Positions 16,329 to 24,784 of a DNA stretch of 64,000 nucleotides are shown here, piece by piece. Made by a program: the position numbers and the translations under genes. Positions within the stretch are counted from its first letter, which is position 1; each line of letters opens with the position of its first letter. The notes beneath the pieces are model-generated. The model was not told the DNA's origin and ran no database searches. It saw only the letters and a program-made list of their open reading frames with translations. The stretch covers positions 186,001-250,000 of the forward strand of contig JAHCLO010000001.1 of assembly GCA_026125285.1 (NCBI GenBank), in the 5' to 3' direction. The DNA comes from Verrucomicrobiia bacterium. Lineage in GTDB: Bacteria; Verrucomicrobiota; Verrucomicrobiia; Limisphaerales; JADLHS01.

Positions 16329-18374
16329 CTACCGGCGGCTCGGGGTAGCTCCGCCAGCGAATTCACTTTCAAACTCGGGGTATAACGTTTTGAACGTGGC
16401 CGTGAAGTTGGTGCGGAGGAACGTGACGATCTGAGGACTGGCCAGGTCCAGCTTCATCGGAACATCGTTCACATCGGTAATTTGCCGGAGGTAGAGTACC
16501 CGCTGCGCGGCGGTCGGTTGGCGCTCATACTGGTACTCGAAAAACACTTTGTAACGCGAGGACTGGAAACAGAAGCGCACCGGGTCCGAGTCCCGGTTTT
16601 CCGCCACCATCACCGCCTCGTCCGCGGTCTTGCGCAGCACGGATTCGCCGTCGAACAGGTTTGTCAGCGTGAGTCCCAAGACCTCGAGCACCGTCGGCAG
16701 GAAATCAACGTGCGTGGCGGCGGGAAAGCTCAGGCTCACCGGGGCGTCAGCCATTGAATCCGCTGGCAGTCGTAAGAGAAAGGGCACGCTGGTTTGCGGG
16801 CGGAACAGATTGCTGGCATGCAAGAGTTTTCCGTGTTCCAGGAACTCCTCGCCGTGATCGCCGGTCACGGCGATGACACAATTCTCATAAGCGCCCTGTT
16901 CCTTCAAGCGCGCCAGCACCTGTCCGATCAGCCGATCCTGAAAGTGGAATGCATTTCGGTAGCGGTTCACGATCAAGGAGAGTTGGTCGGGGCCGATGCT
17001 GAAATCCCCGTAGTTCCACCTGGCGGTGTACGGTGTAAAGGGAGCGGGATCACCCGCCGGCCAGTCGTAATCGTGATGGGTCGAATGAAAGAAAACGAGG
17101 AACAAGCGGTTGCCCGGAGGCCCTTCGAGCGCCTGCATCAGACGATCCGTAACCGCCAGGTCCCGCGCGGGCGCATCGCCCCGACCGGATTTCTGCGCGT
17201 CAAACATCGAATCGCAGAGTTGCAGCTCACTGCCAAAAACCAGCCGGTCTATCTCATGATAGTCCAGCGTGCTGCTGCAGAGCACGTTTACCTTGTATCC
17301 CAGCCGGCGCAACAATTGCAGGGGCACACTGCCGGGGCGAAAGGACGCCCGCTTTGCCGCGCCGAAATAAAGTCCATGGTTCGCGGTCAGGAGTGAATAC
17401 CAGGAAATGTGGCTGGCATTGGCCGCCGCCAGGCCCATCGGAAACGGCAGACACTCCTCGCGCAACCGGGCAAGGTTGGGCGTGACTGGCGGCGTAATGA
17501 AATCGCCGCGGGCGCTTTCCAACACAAAGAGAAAGATGTCCGGATGCACTCCCGGTTGGAGAGCCAGCGCCTCGACCGCGTTGGCGGTTTCACGGGCGTC
17601 CCGGAGCGGGCGCAAGCCACCCACAACCAATCGCCGGCCCGGTTTCGATCCGGAGCTGCCGAAACGCACCGGCATGGACTTCCGCAGTTCAGCGAAGTTG
17701 ATCTGGTAATCATGATCGTCGCTGACGCTCAACATTTCGCACACCGCCAGCAGGAAAGCCGCGAACAAAGCCAGTCGCCCGAGCTTTGTTTGCTGCACCG
17801 GTCGCGCCGGCCAAACCCGGGAATTGGGCGACGCCATGATCCAGGAATAGAGCATCACTCCCAGCCCCAGCAGCGCGCCCCAGCCGGCGTAAGGCACGAT
17901 CGTCCCAGACGGAATGCCCGTATGGGCCCAATTGATGGCCAGCCGCGAAAGCCCGCCTTGAAACAGAATACCCACGGCCGGTCCAAGATGCAGCGCCATC
18001 AGACGGTATAACACGGTGTCGAGATACAAGCTCGCAAGAAAGACGTGAACCGCCGCAACGAATATCACCCGCCAGCGGCTTCGCGCCGTCGCCAGCCAGC
18101 CATCCACCATCAGCACCGCCAGCCAGAAGAGTGCGCCCTGACACACGAAGAACAGGAATCCCCGCACTTGAGCGGCGGGCGCGCCAAACTCGGTGCCCAG
18201 CCAGATGATGCGGTTGAGCCAGAGGTAATACCCGAAACCCGGCAGCCACAACCACGGATCGAGCCGCAGGGATTTCTGATAGGCGCTGCCAAGTCTGGCA
18301 ACAGTCGCAAGCAGCGCGGCCCGCCAGCTCTGCCCACCGGCCGGCTCCGTGCGGCATGGGCTCACGCGGTCCAT
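16329..18374 (-). CDS. LTA-synthase-like membrane phosphotransferase/sulfatase-fold protein
   Basis: About 681 residues. The N-terminal third has roughly five TM segments (YYLWLNRIIWLGTEF, GFLFFVCQGALFWLAVLMV, VIFVAAVHVFLASLYLDTVL and others). The C-terminal part is an alkaline-phosphatase-superfamily domain: DIFLFVLESARGDF (metal-binding Glu), ASHISWYSLL (likely Thr/Ser nucleophile region), FLVFFHSTHHDY and the metal-binding VTGDHGEEFLEHG. Family members move phosphoglycerol or phosphoethanolamine onto envelope glycans, or cleave sulfate esters; which applies here is not decidable. The ATG at 18374 overlaps the end of the upstream mannosyltransferase gene by 13 nt. A GTG at 18365 would give a 4-nt GTGA overlap. 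Either way, translational coupling is likely. Confidence 0.8.
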   Translation of the reverse strand: MDRVSPCRTEPAGGQSWRAALLATVARLGSAYQKSLRLDPWLWLPGFGYYLWLNRIIWLGTEFGAPAAQVRGFLFFVCQGALFWLAVLMVDGWLATARSRWRVIFVAAVHVFLASLYLDTVLYRLMALHLGPAVGILFQGGLSRLAINWAHTGIPSGTIVPYAGWGALLGLGVMLYSWIMASPNSRVWPARPVQQTKLGRLALFAAFLLAVCEMLSVSDDHDYQINFAELRKSMPVRFGSSGSKPGRRLVVGGLRPLRDARETANAVEALALQPGVHPDIFLFVLESARGDFITPPVTPNLARLREECLPFPMGLAAANASHISWYSLLTANHGLYFGAAKRASFRPGSVPLQLLRRLGYKVNVLCSSTLDYHEIDRLVFGSELQLCDSMFDAQKSGRGDAPARDLAVTDRLMQALEGPPGNRLFLVFFHSTHHDYDWPAGDPAPFTPYTARWNYGDFSIGPDQLSLIVNRYRNAFHFQDRLIGQVLARLKEQGAYENCVIAVTGDHGEEFLEHGKLLHASNLFRPQTSVPFLLRLPADSMADAPVSLSFPAATHVDFLPTVLEVLGLTLTNLFDGESVLRKTADEAVMVAENRDSDPVRFCFQSSRYKVFFEYQYERQPTAAQRVLYLRQITDVNDVPMKLDLASPQIVTFLRTNFTATFKTLYPEFESEFAGGATPSRR

Positions 18375-19579
18375 ACAAAGTTGATGTGCCGCAACAGAAA
18401 CCAGATTTGGAACGCGCCCGAAAGTGCGACCACGTACCACAGCAGGAACCCACGGTCTTTGCGGTCCAGCAGATGCGCCAGCACGATGAACAGCGGAAAA
18501 CACATCATCACATTCCGCGTGTACGATAAGAACCACGAGGACGCCGCCGGCACCAGCCCGACGAAACAGGCATAAACGAAATACACCTTGTTCAGCCGCC
18601 ACATCGGATACAGGCACGCGAGCAGCAGCAGAAACAGTCCCCGGTCCAACGCCGAGTCCAGCATCCCATGCAACCGCAGCGGCATGAACAGATGGGCCAG
18701 AAATCCCGGTACGTCGAAGAGGTTCGCGATGGATGGTTGGTTGGGATAAAACCGTTGCGCCTCGAATCCCTCAAGCGCGTTGCCGGTGGTCCCATACATG
18801 ATTCCAAAGTAAGCGGCATACCCGAGCAGCGGCCCGTAGTACGCCAGATACGCCCGCCACCGCTCGCGCTTCAACCAGAGCTGAAGCAGCAACGGAAAAA
18901 TGCAAAACACGCCGACCGCTTTGGTGAGCGGAAGGAAAAAGCCGATGACCCCCACCCAAACGTACCGCTCTTGAAACAGGCACAAAAAGAACAGCACCAC
19001 CAGCAGCAGAAACAGCGACTCGGTGTAAATGAACGAAAAGAAAATGGCTCCGGGATACGCCAGCAACAACGCGGCGGCACCATTCGCGGTTGACCTTCCG
19101 TGATGGCGCTCCACGAAATAATGGAAGACCAGGACCGCCGCCAGGGACAGCACATTGGCCAGCAAGATTCCTGCGATGAAATGATCGCCCAACGTCAGCC
19201 ATGAACTGGCGCGAATCAAATACGGCCAGAGCGGATAAAACGCGCACGAAGCCGATCCCCGTTGGTATCCCTCTTCGCTGAGAAACAGATAGTGCGCCCC
19301 GTCCCAGGTCGCGAAATGCGTTGCCAAGGTCGGCGGCGCCTCACGCGGCCAGTGAATGTCTTGGGTGTATTCCCGCTGGTTGAACGCGGGAAACAAGGTG
19401 ATGGCGCAAAGCGCCAGCACGAACGTCGCCGCTTTAATGCCCAGAACCAGCCCGAGCAACTTGCGTCGCGCGGGCGACCAGAAGCGGACACAGCCTAACC
19501 TGTCATTCCTGATCGAACTCTGCACCTCGCAATCCGATTCTCGGTTCTCCTCCGCCATAGTTGTTTTCGGATCACCCAT
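18362..19579 (-). CDS. PIG-V-like mannosyltransferase (GT-C membrane glycosyltransferase)
   Basis: 405 residues with about nine TM helices. The hallmark WDGAHYLFLSEEGY loop and FYPLWPYLIR after the first TM, then PGAIFFSFIYTESLFLLL, match the PIG-V/Mannosyl_trans2 family of polyprenyl-phosphate-sugar-dependent transferases. It probably adds a hexose to a lipid or protein acceptor on the outer face of the inner membrane. A second ATG eight codons in (19558) is an alternative start. The gene overlaps the LTA-synthase-like gene downstream. A broken paralogue lies at 21.2-22.6 kb. Confidence 0.82.
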   Translation of the reverse strand: MGDPKTTMAEENRESDCEVQSSIRNDRLGCVRFWSPARRKLLGLVLGIKAATFVLALCAITLFPAFNQREYTQDIHWPREAPPTLATHFATWDGAHYLFLSEEGYQRGSASCAFYPLWPYLIRASSWLTLGDHFIAGILLANVLSLAAVLVFHYFVERHHGRSTANGAAALLLAYPGAIFFSFIYTESLFLLLVVLFFLCLFQERYVWVGVIGFFLPLTKAVGVFCIFPLLLQLWLKRERWRAYLAYYGPLLGYAAYFGIMYGTTGNALEGFEAQRFYPNQPSIANLFDVPGFLAHLFMPLRLHGMLDSALDRGLFLLLLACLYPMWRLNKVYFVYACFVGLVPAASSWFLSYTRNVMMCFPLFIVLAHLLDRKDRGFLLWYVVALSGAFQIWFLLRHINFVWTA

Positions 19580-19684
19580 CGCATCTTACCAACCTGCGCC
19601 ACTGCCTGGACCTTGTTCACCCATTCCCAACCGGATGGGAAGAGATTTCTGCCAACCCCAGTTCGTGCCTTGAACCCCCGAACC

Positions 19685-19755
19685 GTAGCCGCCGACGTGA
19701 GGAGGCGAATTCGACTCGCGCTCCAGCCCTTCCGCCTCCACACGTCGGCGGCTAC
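19685..19755. repeat. palindromic repeat (GTAGCCGCCGACGTGAGGAG family)
   Basis: Arms GTAGCCGCCGACGTGAGGAG and its complement (19733-19755, one mismatch) flank a 25-bp loop. It is a REP-like hairpin in a non-coding region. Confidence 0.75.
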
Positions 19756-19931
19756 CAGCGCAGGGTTCGGGGACAGCCTCCACGATCTGGAAATCGCGCA
19801 TGGCGACCATGTACCCCGGAGCGCGGTTCATGGAGAGAGTTCGTCAAAGCGACATTTTGAGCGTTGAGTCCGTCACTCTCCGGTGGCACGAGCGCAGACC
19901 GCCGAGGCCGCGAGTTCCATGTGGCTGATTC

Positions 19932-19953
19932 GCGCGGACAAAGCTGTCCGCGC
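19932..19953. repeat. palindrome GCGCGGACAAAGCTGTCCGC
   Basis: An almost perfect inverted repeat around AAAGCT. The same core appears in reverse inside the propeller gene at 53953-54025 (GGACAGCTTTGTCCGCG), so it is a dispersed family. Confidence 0.7.
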
Positions 19954-20004
19954 TCCGGGTGTAATTCCACGCTCGATTTCATTTCACGCATCACGCATTA
20001 CGCC

Positions 20005-20895
20005 TCACGGTTCCCCCGTCAGCACGTTTGACGAGGTCCGCCTTTGCAGCCACAGAATGTCGTTGTTCCCGGTCTGATCGCGGCTGCCTTTCTCCCGAAT
20101 CTTCGCCCCCACCGCCGTGCGCGGGTCCGTCCATTTGTGAATCTCCGAGTGGCCGTCGGCAAAAGCGATGCCGCAGGCAAAGTTGTGATACGTGCCCGGC
20201 ACATCCACCCAGTGCGTCGGTATCCGCATCGAAACCGCGAACTGCGCGTCGTTGATGCTGTATTCGTCCTCATCCAGCAACACCCACAAACCTGACGGCG
20301 CGGGCTGGATCATGTCCGCAAATCGGCCGTACGTCCGCCAGGGCTGGTTGGCCGTGTGGCCGTACGTGCCCGTCAACCACACGCCGTCCACCGCTTGCCG
20401 GGGCGGCAAAGGTTTGGTGCCCACCGCCTGGCTCATCGCAAAGGTCCGCACGCGCGGATACTTCACCCCGGCAATCGTCACCGTGCTCTTGTCCGCCGGA
20501 CAACGGTAGAGCGCCGCCGAACCGCCCGTGTAGGGTGCCAGTTTGGCATAGCGTGGGTCGGTGAGAAACAGCGTGTTGGTCGCCTGCGTCGCCACGCGCA
20601 TCGTGCCCGCCACCCAACTGGAGTTCGTGCCATGTTCCGGGTTGGGCGGCAGCCAGTCGTTGTACTCATCCGCATACAGATGCACGGCCTTGATCATCTG
20701 ATTGCCGTTGTTCATGCAGTAACGGCCCTGCGCCGCCCCTTTGGCCCGGCCCAACACCGGCAACAACAACGCCGCCAGAATCCCGATGATCGCAATCACC
20801 ACCAGCAGTTCCAGCAATGTGAAAGCAACGGTAGGGCGCGCCACTTCATGCGCGCTGCCCCGCCCTCGCGCCAACATCATATCCAGAGTTTTCAT
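20005..20895 (-). CDS. type II secretion-like pseudopilin
   Basis: 296 residues from the ATG at 20895, which has GAAAGAGAG upstream. The prepilin signature is [20 protein letters not shown] near residues 24-43, with Ala where the cut-site Gly usually is. The rest is the globular domain typical of Verrucomicrobial single-gene pseudopilins: CMNNGNQMIKAVHLYADEYN, LDEDEYSINDAQF and IAFADGHSEIHKW (the H-x-DG-H type tail motif). It presumably enters a type II secretion or pilus-like machine with GspF (31.1 kb). The leader just before the cut site is encoded by a palindromic repeat (20831-20856). Confidence 0.85.
   Translation of the reverse strand: MKTLDMMLARGRGSAHEVARPTVAFTLLELLVVIAIIGILAALLLPVLGRAKGAAQGRYCMNNGNQMIKAVHLYADEYNDWLPPNPEHGTNSSWVAGTMRVATQATNTLFLTDPRYAKLAPYTGGSAALYRCPADKSTVTIAGVKYPRVRTFAMSQAVGTKPLPPRQAVDGVWLTGTYGHTANQPWRTYGRFADMIQPAPSGLWVLLDEDEYSINDAQFAVSMRIPTHWVDVPGTYHNFACGIAFADGHSEIHKWTDPRTAVGAKIREKGSRDQTGNNDILWLQRRTSSNVLTGEP
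20831..20856 (-). repeat. GTAGGGCGCG-family palindromic element inside the pseudopilin leader
   Basis: On the plus strand GTAGGGCGCGCCACTTCATG continues to GCGCGC. It differs from the 62673-62698 and 21753-21828 copies at a few bases. It encodes the leader residues AHEVARPT directly before the prepilin cut site. Confidence 0.55.
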
Positions 20896-20913
20896 ACGCT
20901 CTCTTTCCAGCTT

Positions 20914-20968
20914 CATTCCCCGACGACACCTTCAGCAGACTACACGCGATAACGATTGCCGCGAGAGA
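20914..20968. repeat. dispersed repeat ending in TTGCCGCGAGAGA, copy 1
   Basis: About 55 bp covering the upstream region of the pseudopilin start. A diverged copy lies at 27361-27416 (shared ACGACACC, CAGCAG, CACGCGA and ATTGCCGCGAGAGA blocks in the same order). Confidence 0.6.
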
Positions 20969-21224
20969 ACACAGCGCGACTGACGCCGCAACCAAAGAGG
21001 AACAGCCACGAAAAGGCACAAAAAGCACAAAACAGGAAAGTTGCTTTCTCTTGTGTCTTTTGTGCCTTTTTGTGGCCATAACAATCTTCGACAAAATGAG
21101 TGATTTGGACGGAGTGCAGTGCAAAGAGCACAAAGAAACAAGCCGCTGCGTCTGCGTTCATTGAGTTCTTTTGCCGCGATCATCCCGCACTCCCACTTCA
21201 GCCTTCAGCCTTCCGCCTTCGCCT
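20969..21224. other. non-coding repeat cluster with a long inverted repeat
   Basis: No gene is supported. Arms at 21005-21032 and 21051-21077 (GCCACGAAAAGGCACAAAAA and its near complement) can form a hairpin. The far end carries TTCTTTTGCCGCGATCATCC and a heptamer run CTTCAGCCTTCAGCC, both echoed at 27610-27680. The block looks like a composite repeat placed between two genes. Confidence 0.6.
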
Positions 21225-22595
21225 TCACCCTGCCCAGTTGAAATTCACAAACCGCGTCACCGCCCACGCCTGCATCGCCGCCAGCAACCCCACGTAATAC
21301 CAAAACATCCACCGCGGCCCCTTCGCCAACAACTGCGCCAGCACGATGAACAACGGGAAACACACCATGATGAAGCGCCGATACGAGAGGAAATAATTGC
21401 TCAATGCCGGAATCAACCCCGTGGGCAGCGTGTACCAAAACCACGTCCGGTTCACTTTCCAGACGGCCGGCAACAGCGCCAGAAACAGCAGGAAGAACCC
21501 GCGATCCAGGACGGAATCCAACATCCCGTCCACCGTGTGGACGTTGACGAACGCATTGGCAAAGCCGGCGACGTTCAAGATGTTGCTGATGGAAGGCGAA
21601 TTCGGATAAGACCGTTGCGCCTCGAAACCTTCAAGCGCATTGCCCGTCCAGGCGTACATCGTCCCAAAGTACGTCGCGTAGCCCAGCAGCGGACAGAGCA
21701 GCAGCAGCCAGTGTCGGTGCGCGAACCTCTCCATCAATCCCGTAACCCCCAAGGTAGGGTGCGTCACTCCGTGCGCGCCGGCGACTGGCGGGACTGAAGA
21801 CGGCGCGCACGGAGTGACGCGCCCTACCGGGTTCACGGGTTCAACGCGCGAATCCCTTCACGTCCTTTCCTCGCCGCCCGTGGAGCTGCTTTGCGCCGTG
21901 TCCGGGACCGACTCCACCCTTCGCCCCTGCTCATACAACCACCACGCCAGCGGCAGCACGATAAACACCCCGACGGGCCGGGCCAACGGCAGCAGGAAAC
22001 CCGCAACCGCCAGCCACCACCACCGCCGCAACTCGAGGCTCCAAAAGACCAACATCAGCAGCACGAGATAAAGCGACTCCGTGTACGGGAACGAAAAGAA
22101 CAACGCGCCCGGAAACGCCAGCAACAAGATCAACGAATCCCGGCTGACCGCCGCCCCGCAACGGCGCTCCACCAACCGGTACAACAACCACAGACCGAGC
22201 AGCGAGAGCGCGTTGGCCAGCAGCAGCGCCGCCAGCACCGGGCGGTTGCCGGTTATGACCGTGGCCACGCGGATAGCCGCCGGCCAGAGCGGATAAAATG
22301 CGCACGAGGGCGAACCAGCCTCGTAACCGTCCCGGCTCAACCGCAGGTAACGCGCGCTGTCCAAAGTCGTCAGTGAACTCGATAATGGCGACGACTCCTC
22401 GCCTCGCCTGCGCTCGCCAGCAGGAAGAAGCTGATCACTGCTGAACGTCCAAAGAAACCCACCAGTTATTGCCAATGCAAGGGTTACCCTAGCCGCCAAA
22501 AGTATCCCCCACGGCCTACCAATTGCCTCGCCGTGTTCCATCGAAAACCAGATAAGTCGCAAAGCCGACTGGTGAAGGCGAACGACGGAAGTCAC
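21225..22595 (-). pseudogene. second PIG-V-like mannosyltransferase, split by a repeat insertion with one in-frame TGA
   Basis: Two halves in the same frame: 21858-22595 (FYPLWPAAIRV, PGALFFSFPYTESLYLVLL) and 21225-21836 (LLGYATYFGTMYAWTGNALE, then NFNWAG at the end). Together they align over their length to the intact 405-residue gene at 18362. Where the intact protein has KRERWRAYLAYYGPLLGY, this copy has about 57 extra residues that include a paired palindromic element (21753-21828) and a TGA at 21858. Loss of function is likely; readthrough or separate expression of the halves cannot be excluded. The WDG loop also reads LDSARYL here. Confidence 0.75.
21753..21828. repeat. paired palindromic element (GTAGGGTGCGTCACTCCGTG family)
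   Basis: Two 28-bp arms in inverted orientation, separated by about 20 bp, form a near-perfect hairpin. Related single or paired copies are at 20831, 26688 and 62673. This copy is embedded in the split mannosyltransferase gene. Confidence 0.85.
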
Positions 22596-22601
22596 CGGCT
22601 C

Positions 22602-22985
22602 TCACACGCAAAAGGCCTTAACGGGACAGGGTGTTGAGGCTCCCAGATCCTGGCAGGAACAAGGAAAAAAAATGAAACCTGCGTAGCATTCTCCCTCCTG
22701 CATCTGCCCTGTAACAGTCCAAGGTCCCCCGGTCAAACAGTATATGCCAGGACTCCGATTGCACGAGAACTGAGGAGTGGTGAATTTTACGCATGGCGCC
22801 CCGATACAACCCGGCGCGAGTCCAGTGCAATCGTCATAGGAGCCACCTCCGCAGTCGAACAAGTAAGAGTCGGCATGGAGAGCCAATGCAAGCCCTGCCA
22901 AGACCACTATTGTTATGAGTCGTTTGAAACTACCGCAGTCACACTTGCTTTTCAGATTTTTCATATTGCAGTCGTTTGTTTCCAT
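22602..22985 (-). CDS. small Cys-rich secreted protein
   Basis: About 127 residues from the ATG at 22985 (METNDCN), or 120 from 22964 (MKNLKSK). A signal peptide (RLITIVVLAGLALALHA) precedes a mature part with ten cysteines (FDCGGG, DDCTGLAPGC, CSCQDL, CPVKAFC) and no recognised fold. The cysteines suggest a disulfide-stabilised exported protein. It follows the second secreted/MauE pair on the same strand by 90 nt and may be its substrate or partner. That link is an inference. Confidence 0.6.
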   Translation of the reverse strand: METNDCNMKNLKSKCDCGSFKRLITIVVLAGLALALHADSYLFDCGGGSYDDCTGLAPGCIGAPCVKFTTPQFSCNRSPGIYCLTGGPWTVTGQMQEGECYAGFIFFPCSCQDLGASTPCPVKAFCV

Positions 22986-23075
22986 TCGTTTGTTGTTCTC
23001 TATTTGCTGAATCGCACTGTTCAGCAAATCTCGACCCACCCAGGCCGAGAAATCACTGATAATCCTTCATGTTCC

Positions 23076-24305
23076 TCAAGTTCGACCACCGTGTCTTAGA
23101 TGGGTCTTCCGCAAGTTAGCTCGAATAACGAGGGCCAACGGGACTGCACATGCTAGGATAAACAACACAACCACCACATAGTGCAAACCGGCACTACGCG
23201 TGAGTTTTGTTCGATACTTGCGGAGAGGGGGTTGAGCAAAATTGGTCGCGCCAGAATTGACGTCATTCGTGTTAACAACCCATGTGGAACCTTTCAAATT
23301 ATATATCGCCAATCGACGCCACTCATTGTCACCTTTGTAGCGAAATCGCCGGTCAGACACGGTGACGACGCCCTCAACTTCCGGCAAGAGGTTCGTTTGA
23401 ACTCGAGCAGCAACATTCGTTACCAATCCCTCGAACGTCACATACGGCAGTACGGCGTTTGGCGTATCAATGCCAATCGGCCCTGCCATGTAGCAGTGAA
23501 ACACTCTCGGCACGAGCACTCCGTCAACCTCAATGACTTCTTCCGCCTTGTACTCGGCACGCTTCAGTTGGCTCCCACTTAACTCACGGTAGGCACGGAA
23601 GCGCAGCCTTTGGATTTGTGCCGCTTCGTCCGTGTCAGGCTCATCCAACTCAACATAATCTGCTACACGGGCCTTAACGTAGTTGGTGTTCAGAACATAC
23701 GTGCCTGTAGCAACCAGAGGACGTCGAGACTTCGCCGCCTGCATGACATACTCGAAATCACAGACCCACGTCATCGGGTCCGTGCGCGCATCAGTAACGA
23801 TCAGATTTGGAAGCTGCAAGCTGCTGGCACCAGGGTCTGCATATCTACCACCGACAAAGGCAAGCCAGAGCAAACCCACCGCCGCACTATGGTCGAGTGG
23901 GTAAGGCCCGGCACTGACACCTCCCGCGTTGCTGTGTGGCCCTGAATCCTCCATCCTAATTTGGCCGGCTGCTAGATTCATCGTGTGCGATGACACAACG
24001 AGGCTGTAAATATTCGTGCCATCGTATGAAACTGTTACACGTGAGGAAAAAGGATACTTTGGATTGGGGAAAGTCGTTGAGTATTCCAATTTCCACCTCC
24101 CATCTTCATCTTCCATCACACTAAAATGCCAAAATTGGTCGTTGTGAGGCTTCGCCCCATGTATCTGTTGCTTCAGGATCCCTTCAGCGCGATAAAGGGG
24201 CGAGAAAGGTTGCGCTCCCGCCAACGCATTGGCCACCCAACCAATTACAATTGCGAAGCCGAGTCTAGCAATGGTGTTTGTGCGTGTGTTGGTGCAAGCT
24301 GTCAT
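23076..24305 (-). CDS. exported protein with C-terminal membrane anchor, paralogue of 24785-25948
   Basis: 409 residues. Signal peptide IARLGFAIVIGWVANALAGA, then a beta-rich domain (RAEGILKQQIHG, VSYDGTNIYSLVVSS, LVATGTYVLNTNYVKARVADY, VVTVSDRRFRYKG), ending in a TM helix (YVVVVLFILACAVPLALVI) and a basic tail. Not recognised. It shares layout and the DGTNIY and V.DRR motifs with the upstream neighbour, so the two are paralogues. Its ATG overlaps the stop of the MauE-like gene as ATGA, which implies translational coupling. Confidence 0.7.
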   Translation of the reverse strand: MTACTNTRTNTIARLGFAIVIGWVANALAGAQPFSPLYRAEGILKQQIHGAKPHNDQFWHFSVMEDEDGRWKLEYSTTFPNPKYPFSSRVTVSYDGTNIYSLVVSSHTMNLAAGQIRMEDSGPHSNAGGVSAGPYPLDHSAAVGLLWLAFVGGRYADPGASSLQLPNLIVTDARTDPMTWVCDFEYVMQAAKSRRPLVATGTYVLNTNYVKARVADYVELDEPDTDEAAQIQRLRFRAYRELSGSQLKRAEYKAEEVIEVDGVLVPRVFHCYMAGPIGIDTPNAVLPYVTFEGLVTNVAARVQTNLLPEVEGVVTVSDRRFRYKGDNEWRRLAIYNLKGSTWVVNTNDVNSGATNFAQPPLRKYRTKLTRSAGLHYVVVVLFILACAVPLALVIRANLRKTHLRHGGRT

Positions 24306-24783
24306 ACGTCCTCTCCTCCATGTTCCCCCCGAAGCGCATGAGTAAGCCGAGATGAGCGCCGAACAAGCAACACTGACACGCCTCCGAGCGCCAAAAGGTA
24401 AGCCAGAAGGGCGAAGGCTGCCAAATCAGAGTATTTGCCGAGAATACTACCTGGGCCACCAAAGCACCTACAAACCGTCCTCACGCTTTCGGGAGCGGTC
24501 ATGAATCCTATACGGTACAGGAGGAACAGCACAGAAAGCCAAAGAGTTAAACAAAGTCCTGTCATAGGTGAACGCTTCAGATTGACCGCTATCAACGCAG
24601 CCACACCGAGTTCTATGAACGCTACGAGAAACACCAACTGTCTCGCCGTCAGGAATGATATGAACGGGTCGCGCAGAAGAAGCTCCTCGGGAGTGTAATC
24701 CGCCGTCAGGCGAGCGCCGTGAGAACGCTGCTGCCCAGCAGCGCGATTGTCAGCCGGACCTTGTTGTCTAGTTTCGGACTCAT
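24302..24783 (-). pseudogene. MauE/DoxX-like membrane protein, frameshifted
   Basis: The natural start is the ATG at 24783 (MSPKLDNKVRLTIALLGSSV), one base after the stop of the upstream gene and with AAAGG upstream. That frame stops at 24706. The homologous remainder continues in another frame from about 24710: LTADYTPEELLLRDPFISFL, then ARQLVFLVAFIELGVAALI and VCRCFGGPGS. The join matches the intact neighbour 25945-26418 (DPVMPFISARLLLLV, CPCLG). One frameshift therefore separates TM1 from the rest: a recent lesion, a sequencing error or programmed frameshifting. A GTG at 24637 alone would give a 111-residue protein lacking TM1. Confidence 0.65.
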
Positions 24784-24784
24784 C

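Larger units (their letters stand above)
19580..20004. other. 425-bp repeat-bearing intergenic stretch
   Basis: No credible gene in either strand. It holds the two palindromic repeats listed at 19685 and 19932 and some low-complexity text between them. The convergent ends of composite repeats suggest a repeat landing zone between the mannosyltransferase promoter and the pseudopilin end. Confidence 0.6.
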
